A stretch of 64,000 bases of DNA from Amycolatopsis umgeniensis. GTDB lineage: Bacteria > Actinomycetota > Actinomycetes > Mycobacteriales > Pseudonocardiaceae. Made by a program: the position numbers and the translations under genes. The stretch spans positions 6,386,001-6,450,000 of the forward strand of contig NZ_JACHMX010000001.1 in assembly GCF_014205155.1 (NCBI RefSeq), written 5' to 3'. The notes under the pieces are model-generated. The model saw only the letters and a list, made by a program, of their open reading frames with translations, did not search any database and had not been told where the DNA came from. Of the stretch, positions 51,847 through 59,701 are shown one piece after another. The stretch's first letter is position 1; every line of letters starts with the position of its first letter.

Positions 51847-52628
51847 ACGAAGACACGCAGGCCGCATTGAGTTACACGTCCTACCTTTCGCTGGACGAAT
51901 TGCTGGACGCGCAGCATCCGAGGTCCGAAGAGCACGACGAACTGCTCTTCATCGTGATCCACCAAGTGTATGAACTTTGGTTCAAACAAGTTCTCCACGA
52001 GGCGCTTTACCTGCAGGAGCAACTCGAAGCGGGTAACACCGCTCACGCCACCCGCACGCTGAGGCGAATCCTGACTATCTTCAAGGTGGTGGTCGCGCAG
52101 ATCGATGTGCTCGAGACGATGACTCCGAGCCAGTTCACCAGCTTTCGCGCGCGACTCGACGCTTCGAGCGGGTTCCAGTCGGCTCAATTCCGTGTTCTGG
52201 AGGCCGTTCTCGGCCGTCGGGACGAGCGGGTGTTCGCGCATTACCCCGAGGGCGGTGACCAGCGTGCCCAGATCGCGGACGCGATGGCACGGCCGTCGCT
52301 GTTCGATTCCTTCACCACCTACCTCGCGGTGAAGGGGTACGACGTCCCGACCGGGCGCGATGTCACCAAGCCACTCGAACCCTCTCCGGCGCTCCAAGAG
52401 GTTCTGCTGCGGGTCTACCGCGACGACACAGGGCCGTCCGTCGTGGCGGAGCACCTGGTCGATCTGGACGAAGGGATGCAGGAGTGGCGGTATCGGCACG
52501 TGAAGATGGTCGAGCGCACCATCGGAGACAAGACCGGGACGGGGGGTTCGTCGGGCGCGCATTACCTGCGTACGACGCTTTTCTCCCCGATGTTCCCGGA
52601 CCTCTGGGCGGTGCGGAGCAGGCTTTGA
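51843..52628 (+). CDS. kynA: Tryptophan 2,3-dioxygenase
   Basis: 261 residues, the normal length for bacterial TDO. Heme/substrate blocks: LLFIVIHQVYELWFKQVLHE with the distal His, and EWRYRHVKMVERTIGDKTGT with the proximal heme His, then GGSSGAHYLRTTLFSPMFPD. It opens the indole ring of L-tryptophan with O2 to give N-formylkynurenine. Translationally coupled to the PaaX gene before it and to the kynureninase gene after it. Confidence 0.95.
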   Translation: MNEDTQAALSYTSYLSLDELLDAQHPRSEEHDELLFIVIHQVYELWFKQVLHEALYLQEQLEAGNTAHATRTLRRILTIFKVVVAQIDVLETMTPSQFTSFRARLDASSGFQSAQFRVLEAVLGRRDERVFAHYPEGGDQRAQIADAMARPSLFDSFTTYLAVKGYDVPTGRDVTKPLEPSPALQEVLLRVYRDDTGPSVVAEHLVDLDEGMQEWRYRHVKMVERTIGDKTGTGGSSGAHYLRTTLFSPMFPDLWAVRSRL

Positions 52629-53815
52629 CGAACCTCGACGAACTCCGCCGCGACCCGAACGCGCTCGCGGCGCACTACACGGAATTCGGTGTGGCGGACC
52701 GGATCCTGTTGACCGGGCACTCGCACCAGGCTTGGCCGGACGTCGCACGGGAAGGCCTTCTGGAGGCTTTCGCGGACGCGGCCGAAGAGGTCGACACGAA
52801 ATGGGACCGGGCCTTCGCCAAGGCCGACGAGCTGCGGGCCGGGTTCCGGGCGCTGCTCGGTGACCCGCACGGCGGCATCGCGCTCGGCGCCAGCACCCAC
52901 GATCTGGTGATCCGGTTCCTTTCCGCGATGGACCTGCGCGGCCGTCCGCGCCTGATCACCACCGACGGGGAGTTCCACACACTGCGCCGTCAGCTGGCGA
53001 GGCTGGCCGAGGAGGGTGTCGAGGTCGTTCGCGTCCCCTCGACCCCTGTCGCCACCCTGGCCGAACGCGTCGCGGCCGAGGTCACCGAAGACACCGCCGC
53101 CGTACTCGTCTCGGCCGTGCTGTTCGAGACCTCCCGGCTGGTGCCGGGGCTGGCCCACCTCGCCGACGTCTGCCTTTCGAAGTCGGTGAACCTCGTCGTC
53201 GACGCCTACCACGCGCTCGGCGTCGTCCCGTTCGCGCTGCACGACCTCGGGCTCACCAACGCCTGGGTGCTCGGCGGCGGCTACAAGTACCTCCAGCTCG
53301 GCGAGGGCAACTGCTTCTTGCGGATGCCCGCGCACGCGCAGGAACTGCGGCCGGTCGTCACCGGCTGGTACGCCGAGTTCGGCGCGCTCGCGGACGAGCG
53401 CCGGCCCGGCCAGGTCGCCTACGCCAGCGGTTCGGACAGGTTCGCCGGGGCGACCTACGACCCGACGAGCCACTACCGGGGCGCCCGCGTCTTCCGGTTC
53501 TTCGCCGAGCACGGGCTCACACCCGAGTTCCTGCGGGAGGTGTCGCGGCACCAGGTCGGCTTCCTCGCCGAGGGTTTCGACAAGCTCGGCCTGCCCGAAG
53601 ACATCATCACGCGCGACCGCGAGACCCCGCTGGACCGCATCGGCGGCTTCCTGTCGCTGAAGTGCGCAGACGCCGGAGCGCTGCAGGCCGCCCTCGCCGA
53701 ACGCGGGGTACGGACCGACAGCCGCGGCGCGTACCTGCGGTTCGGACCGGCGCCGTATCTGTCCGACAGTCAGCTCGACTCCGCACTCCGCATCCTGGGC
53801 GAGATCGTCCGCTAG
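52625..53815 (+). CDS. kynU: Kynureninase (PLP-dependent) with a TTG start
   Basis: 396 residues. The best start is TTG 52625 (TTGACGAACCTCGACGAACT region), which overlaps the TDO stop as TTGA; no ATG or GTG is well placed. Aminotransferase class V fold: Asp in NLVVDAYHALGVVPF, PLP Lys in LGGGYKYLQLGEGNC, and GSDRFAGATYDPTSHYRGA at the substrate side. Kynureninase cleaves kynurenine to anthranilate and alanine. Position directly after TDO supports this against a general cysteine-desulfurase-like function. N-formylkynurenine must first be deformylated by another enzyme. Confidence 0.9.
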   Translation: MTNLDELRRDPNALAAHYTEFGVADRILLTGHSHQAWPDVAREGLLEAFADAAEEVDTKWDRAFAKADELRAGFRALLGDPHGGIALGASTHDLVIRFLSAMDLRGRPRLITTDGEFHTLRRQLARLAEEGVEVVRVPSTPVATLAERVAAEVTEDTAAVLVSAVLFETSRLVPGLAHLADVCLSKSVNLVVDAYHALGVVPFALHDLGLTNAWVLGGGYKYLQLGEGNCFLRMPAHAQELRPVVTGWYAEFGALADERRPGQVAYASGSDRFAGATYDPTSHYRGARVFRFFAEHGLTPEFLREVSRHQVGFLAEGFDKLGLPEDIITRDRETPLDRIGGFLSLKCADAGALQAALAERGVRTDSRGAYLRFGPAPYLSDSQLDSALRILGEIVR

Positions 53816-53931
53816 GTTTGCGCTGTGGCACCGTCGCCGCCGGACGACCTTCGTCGGGGACTGTGCCTTGTTCCAGGAACTTCGCACGTGAGCCACAAGC
53901 CACGGGCACTCCATGACAAGGAGTCACCACA

Positions 53932-55002
53932 GTGACCGAAGTGTTCGGCCAAGGTACCGGCCATGAACAGGTCGTCTTCTGCCAAGACCAGGCCACCGGC
54001 CTGAAGGCCATCATCGGGATCTACTCGACGGCGCTGGGGCCGTCGCTCGGCGGGACCCGGTTCTACCCGTACGCCTCCGAGGAAGCCGCGCTCGCGGACG
54101 TCCTCGCGCTGTCGAAGGGCATGGCCTACAAGAACGCGCTCGCCGGGCTCGACCTCGGTGGCGGCAAGGCCGTCATCATCGGCGACCCCCACAAGCACAA
54201 GACCGAAGCGCTGCTTCGCGCCTTCGGCCGGTTCGTCCAGTCGCTGGGCGGCCGCTACATCACCGCCTGCGACGTGGGCACCTACGTCCAGGACATGGAC
54301 ATCGTCGCCCGCGAATCGGAGTTCGTCACGGGCCGCTCGCCGGAGAACGGCGGCGCCGGCGACTCCTCGGTGCTCACCGCCTTCGGCACCTACCAGGGCA
54401 TGCGCGCGTCCGCGGACGCCGTCTGGGGCGTTCCCGACCTCGCGGGCCGCAAGGTCGGCGTCGCCGGGGTCGGCAAGGTCGGGCACATCCTGGTCGGGCA
54501 TCTGATCGAGGCGGGCGCGCAGGTGGTCATCACCGACGTCTCGCCCGCGGCGATCGAGCGCACCCGCGCGGCGTACCCCGGCGTCGAGGTCGTCGAAGAC
54601 CTCGACGCGCTGATGCGCACCGAACTCGACGTCTTCGCGCCGTGCGCGCTGGGCGGGGTGCTCACCGACGAGAGTGTCGCCGAGCTCCGCACCAAGATCG
54701 TCTGCGGCGCCGCCAACAACCAGCTCGCGCACCCCGGTGTCGACAAGCTGCTCGACGACCGCGGCATCCTCTTCGCGCCGGACTACCTGGTCAACGCCGG
54801 TGGCGTGATCCAGGTCGACGACGAGCGGCACGGCTTCGACTTCGCGCGCGCGAAGCGCAAGACGACGGCCATCTTCGACACCACCAAGGCGGTGTTCGCG
54901 CTGGCCAAGGCCGACGGCGTGCCCCCGGCCGCGGCGGCGGACAGGCTGGCCGAGCGCCGGATGACCGAGGTCGGCGGACTGCGGTCGATCCTGACGGTGT
55001 AG
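53932..55002 (+). CDS. Leucine/valine dehydrogenase (Glu/Leu/Phe/Val dehydrogenase family)
   Basis: 356 residues, GTG start with AAGGAG eight bases upstream. Catalytic Lys in [20 protein letters not shown], nucleotide fold [17 protein letters not shown], and [12 protein letters not shown] and [15 protein letters not shown] at the active site. The closest roles are valine and leucine dehydrogenases of actinomycetes, which deaminate branched-chain amino acids with NAD+ and supply precursors for polyketide synthesis. 116 bp after kynureninase with its own likely promoter. Confidence 0.93.
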   Translation: MTEVFGQGTGHEQVVFCQDQATGLKAIIGIYSTALGPSLGGTRFYPYASEEAALADVLALSKGMAYKNALAGLDLGGGKAVIIGDPHKHKTEALLRAFGRFVQSLGGRYITACDVGTYVQDMDIVARESEFVTGRSPENGGAGDSSVLTAFGTYQGMRASADAVWGVPDLAGRKVGVAGVGKVGHILVGHLIEAGAQVVITDVSPAAIERTRAAYPGVEVVEDLDALMRTELDVFAPCALGGVLTDESVAELRTKIVCGAANNQLAHPGVDKLLDDRGILFAPDYLVNAGGVIQVDDERHGFDFARAKRKTTAIFDTTKAVFALAKADGVPPAAAADRLAERRMTEVGGLRSILTV

Positions 55003-55015
55003 CTAGGAGAGGCAG

Positions 55016-55070
55016 TGACGCGAAAGCCACTTTCGCAACCTTGAAGGGTGCGAAAGTGGCTTTCGCGTCA
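55016..55070. repeat. Hairpin, GCGAAAG/CTTTCGC family, copy 6
   Basis: Arms 55016-55037 and 55049-55070 are exact 22-bp reverse complements with an 11-nt loop. Between the convergent dehydrogenase and DUF5302 genes. Confidence 0.8.
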
Positions 55071-55099
55071 TGTCCGTCCGGGCCGGGAGGCCTAGGAGC

Positions 55100-55288
55100 T
55101 CAGCCGCTCTTGCGACGGAAGGTGCGCTTGTTCGCGGCGGGCCCGTGCGCGTGCAGGTTCTTGCCGCCCGCGTTCTCGTGGGCCGAGCCGGAGCGGGCCT
55201 GAGCCTGCTTGCGCTCCAGCGCCTCACGGAACTTGCGCTTGGTGTCGTCCTCTTCTCCATCCGCTGGGGACGGCGCGGGTTCAGTCAT
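55100..55288 (-). CDS. DUF5302-type small basic/acidic protein
   Basis: 62 residues from ATG 55288 (MTEPAPSPADGEEDDTKRKF), with GGAGG 7 bases upstream. Acidic first part, then FREALERKQAQAR and a Gly/His/Lys-rich tail ending ANKRTFRRKSG. It matches the short actinobacterial DUF5302 proteins, whose role is unknown; probably cytoplasmic and largely disordered. Confidence 0.85.
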   Translation of the reverse strand: MTEPAPSPADGEEDDTKRKFREALERKQAQARSGSAHENAGGKNLHAHGPAANKRTFRRKSG

Positions 55289-55364
55289 TGCTACCTCCGA
55301 GGTGACGACATGTGACAAGTCCTCAGCCTGTCAGGAACCACTCCGGTTGGCGAGTCGATTTACG

Positions 55365-56330
55365 TCACCTCGGCGGGGCGGGAAGCTGGACCGGGCCGCC
55401 GAACTGGATCCGGTTCCGCAGCAGCGGCCGCCAGCAGTGGTCGCACAGCAGGATCGGCTTCAGCCGGTTGCCGCAGTCCACGTGCTCCAGCGTGATGTCC
55501 GGCTCCTGTCCCGGAACCTCGAAGCCCCGCGACCATTCGGCGATGAAGGCCAGCGCGGGGAAGAACGCGAGCCCTTTCGCCGTCAGCCGGTAGTCGTGCG
55601 CGTCGGTGCGGGTCTTCGCGATCCCCGTCCGCAGCACGCCGACTTCCACGAGTTTCGAGAGCCTGCCCGAAAGAACGCTGGGCCCGATGCCGAGTTCGCG
55701 TTCGAACTCCGAGAAGTGCCGCGCCCCGAGCAGCGCGCTCACGACCAGCCCCGTCGACCACCTGTCGCCGAGGAGTTCCATGGTGTCGGGGAAGAACATC
55801 AGCGGATCGGCGGCGAGGGACTCGGCGTCCTTGCGGCGGAAGCGTTTCGTCGCCGTCGCCTCGACGACGCCGGTGTCGTCGAGGCGCCGCGCGCGGATGT
55901 CGCGGGCGTCGACACGGCGTTCGCAGGCGGCGCAGCCGAGCGGCGCCGAGGTGGCCAGTTCGCAGTCGAGGTGGATCAGCGTGGGCAGGACGGCCCGCCT
56001 TCCCTCGACCCATTCCCGTTCCCACGCCCAGATCGAGATCAGCAGCGGCCTCAGTTCGAGGCCGCGTTCGGTGAGCCGGTACTCGTGCCGGGTGCGGCGC
56101 GCGTCCCGGTACGGCGTGCGGACGAGCATGCCCGCGTCGACCATTTCGCGCAGCCGCCCGGACAACGCGGTGGGGGAGATGCCGAGCCGGAGCCGGAGCT
56201 CTTCGTAGCGGCGGAAGCGGAGGAAGAGGCTTTGCAGGATCAGCAAGGTCCACTGATCGCCGAGCAGTTCGAGTGCCCGGCGCAGCGGGTCGCCCGCCGG
56301 CCTGACGCGGTGCGCCGTCGCCTCTGTCAC
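55365..56330 (-). CDS. Tandem HxlR-type regulator (two winged-helix domains in one chain)
   Basis: 321 residues, ATG 56330. The first HxlR domain is at ~10-105 (ALELLGDQWTLLILQSLFLR, RLGISPTALSGRLREMVDAG), the second at ~180-275 (TMELLGDRWSTGLVVSALLG, ELGIGPSVLSGRLSKLVEVG). Cys pairs CAACERR and CDHCWRP follow each domain, so each half may carry a metal or redox site. Usual HxlR proteins are ~110-150 residues and dimeric; here one chain holds both halves. Divergent from the carotenoid oxygenase gene, whose promoter carries direct repeats. Confidence 0.85.
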   Translation of the reverse strand: MTEATAHRVRPAGDPLRRALELLGDQWTLLILQSLFLRFRRYEELRLRLGISPTALSGRLREMVDAGMLVRTPYRDARRTRHEYRLTERGLELRPLLISIWAWEREWVEGRRAVLPTLIHLDCELATSAPLGCAACERRVDARDIRARRLDDTGVVEATATKRFRRKDAESLAADPLMFFPDTMELLGDRWSTGLVVSALLGARHFSEFERELGIGPSVLSGRLSKLVEVGVLRTGIAKTRTDAHDYRLTAKGLAFFPALAFIAEWSRGFEVPGQEPDITLEHVDCGNRLKPILLCDHCWRPLLRNRIQFGGPVQLPAPPR

Positions 56331-56366
56331 GTAGTTCCCTTCGGAGGTGTCGCTCTCAGCGTACTA

Positions 56367-56418
56367 CTGACTACAGCAAAAGAAGTCTATTGACAGCTGG
56401 CTACAGAAATCATAGTGT
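56367..56418 (+). promoter_or_regulatory. Promoter and direct repeats before the carotenoid oxygenase gene
   Basis: TTGACA (56390-56395) and TAGTGT (56413-56418) are spaced by 17 bp, a good principal-sigma promoter. Two direct repeats CTG(A/G)CTACAG lie at 56367-56376 and 56397-56406, 30 bp apart (about three turns); the second is inside the promoter spacer. Likely site of repression by the tandem-HxlR protein. Confidence 0.65.
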
Positions 56419-56458
56419 CTCACCCAATCGGTCAACGCGAACCAACCGGGGAGAGCCG

Positions 56459-57931
56459 ATGACGAGTACCTCCGAGCAGCCGATCCTGGTGGCAGCCGCC
56501 ACCGGGGAACCCGAGGTCAACCCGTATCTGATGGGCGTCTACGCCCCGGTCGGCGAAGAGATCGACGCGAGCGATCTCGAGGTCATCGGCAAGATCCCCG
56601 CCGATCTCAACGGCGTGTACCTGCGCAACGGGCCCAACCCCCGGTTCGCCCCGGAGGGCCGCTACCACTGGTTCGACGGCGACGGCATGATCCACGCCGT
56701 CCACCTGGAGAACGGCAAGGCCCGCTACCGCAACCGCTGGGTCCGCACCAAGGCCTTCGAGGCCGAATCCGAAGCGGGCAAGGCGCTCTGGAAGGGCGTC
56801 ATGGAGTCGCCCAAGGGCAACCCGTTCGGCAACACGCACGGCCTGAACGTCAAGGACAGCGCCAACACCGACCTGATCTTCCACCGGGGCCAGGTGCTCT
56901 CCACCTGGTACATGTGCGGCACGCCGTACGCGGTCGACCCGCTCTCGCTGGAGACGCTGGGCGCCGAGGACTTCCTCGGCACGCTGGTCGGCGACATGAT
57001 GGCCCATCCGAAGGTCGACGAGCGCACCGGCGAGATGTTCTGGTTCGACTACGGGCCGCGGCCGCCGTACCTGCGTTACGGCGTGATCAGCGCGGACGGC
57101 AAGGTCGTGAACACGACCGAGATCGCACTCCCCGGCCCGCGCCTGCCGCATGACATGGCGATCACCGAGAACTACGCCGTGCTGATGGACTTACCGCTGG
57201 TCCAGGACATGGAAGCGGCGCGCAACGGACGCCACAAGCTGCTGTTCGACCGTTCGCTGCCGAGCCGGTTCGGGGTGTTGCCTCGCTACGGTGACGGTAG
57301 CCAGATCCGCTGGTTCGAAGCCAGCCCGTGCTACATCTACCACGTCGTCAACTCCTGGGAGCAGGGCGAGGAAATCGTCCTCGACGTCTGCCGCGTGCAG
57401 CGCCCGCAGCCACGCGCCGACGCGCACACCCCGCTCGCCAAAATGCTGTCGTACCTGCGGCTGGACGCGTCGCTGCACCGCTACCGGTTCAACCTGCGGA
57501 CCGGACAGTGCCTGGAGGCCCAGCTCGACGACGACAACACCGAATTCCCGTCCGTCGACTCGAGGGTGGTCGGCGGCCGGAACCGCTTCTCCTACGCGGT
57601 GCACATCTCGCCGGATTCGACGCTCAAGTTCGACGGCCTGGTGTGCTACGACAATCGTGCCGGCGCCAAGACCGAGTATCGCTTCGGTCCGGGCCGGTGG
57701 GGTAGTGAGGCGCCGTTCGCACCCCGCGACGGCGCGGCCGCCGATTCCGATGACGGCTATCTGGTGACCTTCGTCCAGGACGAGCGTGAGGGGCGCTCCG
57801 AACTGGACATCTTCGACGCCGCCGATCTCACTGCCGGACCCGTGGCCAGGGTCCTGTTGCCCCAGCGTGTCCCGCTCGGTTTTCACGCGACCTGGGTCCG
57901 GGCGGACCAGCTGGAACCTTCCCGTAAGTAG
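56459..57931 (+). CDS. Carotenoid cleavage oxygenase-family protein
   Basis: 490 residues from ATG 56459 (MTSTSEQPILVAAATG), with GGGGAG upstream. Family opening LNGVYLRNGPNPRFAPEGRYHWFDGDGMIH and four His ligands for the non-heme iron in GNTHGLN (or HDMAIT), YIYHVVNSW and the C-terminal GFHATWV block. It cleaves carotenoid or stilbenoid double bonds with O2. Plant-like and lignostilbene-dioxygenase-like members share this length. A natural substrate is not evident, since no carotenoid synthesis gene is here. Confidence 0.9.
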   Translation: MTSTSEQPILVAAATGEPEVNPYLMGVYAPVGEEIDASDLEVIGKIPADLNGVYLRNGPNPRFAPEGRYHWFDGDGMIHAVHLENGKARYRNRWVRTKAFEAESEAGKALWKGVMESPKGNPFGNTHGLNVKDSANTDLIFHRGQVLSTWYMCGTPYAVDPLSLETLGAEDFLGTLVGDMMAHPKVDERTGEMFWFDYGPRPPYLRYGVISADGKVVNTTEIALPGPRLPHDMAITENYAVLMDLPLVQDMEAARNGRHKLLFDRSLPSRFGVLPRYGDGSQIRWFEASPCYIYHVVNSWEQGEEIVLDVCRVQRPQPRADAHTPLAKMLSYLRLDASLHRYRFNLRTGQCLEAQLDDDNTEFPSVDSRVVGGRNRFSYAVHISPDSTLKFDGLVCYDNRAGAKTEYRFGPGRWGSEAPFAPRDGAAADSDDGYLVTFVQDEREGRSELDIFDAADLTAGPVARVLLPQRVPLGFHATWVRADQLEPSRK

Positions 57932-57998
57932 TGATCCCCTTCGCGTCCGCCCACCGGAGGGGTGTGGGCAGGCGCGCAAGGGCCGGAAAGCCGCCGTC

Positions 57999-58031
57999 CG
58001 AGTCGCCCCTTCCAGGGGGTGGGGCGACTCG
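57999..58031 (+). terminator. Terminator hairpin after the carotenoid oxygenase gene
   Basis: CGAGTCGCCCC (57999-58009) and GGGGCGACTCG (58021-58031) form a perfect 11-bp stem with an 11-nt loop, between the oxygenase and thiolase genes. Confidence 0.75.
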
Positions 58032-58072
58032 GGCACGGCACCAGGTCAGGACCTGGAGAGTGGAACCGGCCG

Positions 58073-59296
58073 ATGACGGTCTTCGTACTGGGCGGGGCAC
58101 AGACCGATTTCGCGCGGAACTTCGCGAAAGAGGGCGGCGGACTGTTCGAGATGTTCGCCGAAGTGGTCCCGGACGCACTGGTGGACGCGCAGGTCGAGAC
58201 GAACGAGATCGGTGTCGCCCACGTCGCCAACCTGGCGGGCGAGTTGTTCACCGGCCAGGCCCAGCTCGGTGGGCTGCTGGTGTCGGCCGTCCCGGAGCTG
58301 GACGGCGTCCCGAGCACCCGGCACGAGGCCGCTTGCGCTTCGGGCGGGACGGCGGTGCTCGCCGCGAGCGCCGACCTCGAATCCGGCCGGTACGACGTCG
58401 CGCTGGTGACCGGGCTGGAGATCATGCGCAACACCGACGCGCGGACGGCGGCCGCCCATCTCGGGTCGGCCGCGTGGGTCGGCGCCGAGGCGCAGGCGGC
58501 CGAGTTCCCTTGGCCCGCCTTGTTCGCCGACGTCGCCGATGTCTACGACTGGCGGTACGGACTCGATCCCGCGCACCTCGGCCTGTTCGCCCGCAACGCT
58601 TTCGCGAACGCCGCGCTCAACCCGATGGCGCAGGCACGCGGCTGGAATTTCCCGGACGGCTCGTTCGGCCAGGACGATGGGCTCAACCCCGTCGTGGAAG
58701 GCGTCCTGCGCAAGAACGACTGCGGCCGCATTTCCGACGGGGCCGCCGCGATCGTCCTCGCCTCACCGGGGTTCGCCGCCGAGTGGGCGAAACGGGTCGG
58801 CCGCGATCTCGCCGAAGTTCCGCGCCTGGCCGGATTCGGGCATCGCACGGCGCAGTTGTCCTTACGGGGCAAGCTGGATCGCGCCGAAGGTCACGAGTAC
58901 CTGTTCCCACATCTGCGCGGAGCGGTGCTCGACGCGTACAAGCGCGCGAAGGTCTCCGGCGCCGAGGAGATGGACGTCGTCGAACTGCACGACTGTTTCA
59001 CCATCACCGCGCTGGTGGCGCTGGAACATCTCGGCGCGGCTCCGCCGGGGTCGGCGGGACGGCTCATCGAGTCCGGCGGCATCGCGCGCGACGGTGTCCT
59101 GCCGGTGAATCCCGGCGGCGGGCTGCTCGGACTCGGTCACCCGGTCGGCGCGACCGGGGTGCGGATGGTGCACGACGCCGCGCGCCAGGTCGCGGGAACC
59201 GCGGGACCGCTTCAGATCGAAGGCGTGCGGAACGTGCTGACCTTGAACGTCGGCGGATCCTTCACGACCGTGGTCGCGATGGTCGTCGCCCGCTGA
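58073..59296 (+). CDS. Thiolase-family acetyl-CoA acyltransferase (SCP-x-like)
   Basis: 407 residues from ATG 58073 (MTVFVLGGAQTDFARNF). Nucleophilic Cys in HEAACASGGTAVLA, general-base segment VELHDCFTITALVAL and GLLGLGHPVGATGVRM. The spacing is that of the SCP-x/lipid-transfer thiolases, which lack the second active Cys of classical FadA. It cleaves 3-oxoacyl-CoA, often from sterols or branched acids. The terminator before it suggests its own transcription unit. Its last 85 bp overlap a possible leftward membrane-protein gene. Confidence 0.88.
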   Translation: MTVFVLGGAQTDFARNFAKEGGGLFEMFAEVVPDALVDAQVETNEIGVAHVANLAGELFTGQAQLGGLLVSAVPELDGVPSTRHEAACASGGTAVLAASADLESGRYDVALVTGLEIMRNTDARTAAAHLGSAAWVGAEAQAAEFPWPALFADVADVYDWRYGLDPAHLGLFARNAFANAALNPMAQARGWNFPDGSFGQDDGLNPVVEGVLRKNDCGRISDGAAAIVLASPGFAAEWAKRVGRDLAEVPRLAGFGHRTAQLSLRGKLDRAEGHEYLFPHLRGAVLDAYKRAKVSGAEEMDVVELHDCFTITALVALEHLGAAPPGSAGRLIESGGIARDGVLPVNPGGGLLGLGHPVGATGVRMVHDAARQVAGTAGPLQIEGVRNVLTLNVGGSFTTVVAMVVAR

Positions 59297-59610
59297 ACCC
59301 ATCGGCCGCGATACGCCGCTCCGGTGAGCGTCGCCCCGAAGAAGACGGCGGCCGCGACACCGGTTTCGGGTGTGAATTCGAGCGCGCCCAGCGATCCGGC
59401 GGTGAATCCCGAGTGGACACTCCAGGCGATCAGCATCGTCCCGGCCGCCGCCACCATACTCGTCACGGCACCGGCGACGAGGACGACGAAACCCAAGGCC
59501 ACCAAGGAAATTTCGTGATGTCGTGCCGAGCCGAGCAGTCCGGCGACCGACGCGGCGGCGACGACGGCGACACAACCGAACGGGAAACCGAAGCACTCGG
59601 GATTCCTCAT
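59212..59610 (-). CDS. Possible small multi-span membrane protein overlapping the thiolase gene
   Basis: 132 residues from ATG 59610 (MRNPECFGFPFG), not recognised. Three hydrophobic stretches: CVAVVAAASVAGLLG, LVALGFVVLVAGAVTSMVAA, and GVAAAVFFGATLTGAAYRG. The 3' 85 bp are antisense to the thiolase end; if translation continued to 59212 the last ~28 residues (TTIATTVVKDPPTF...) would be shared DNA. The hydrophobic pattern supports a real gene, but the overlap lowers confidence. Confidence 0.5.
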   Translation of the reverse strand: MRNPECFGFPFGCVAVVAAASVAGLLGSARHHEISLVALGFVVLVAGAVTSMVAAAGTMLIAWSVHSGFTAGSLGALEFTPETGVAAAVFFGATLTGAAYRGRWVQRATTIATTVVKDPPTFKVSTFRTPSI

Positions 59611-59701
59611 CCGCCCAGTCAACTCCGCGTGACCGGACGTGTCGCCCGCGTGAACGGTTTCCCTACGCTGTCGTCGCTTTTCTTGACGAAATCCTGATGC
59701 C

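Noticed and set aside
53816-53931. Possible small gene between kynureninase and the leucine/valine dehydrogenase
   Set aside because: 116 bp without a start, ribosome site and frame that agree; a promoter region is more likely.
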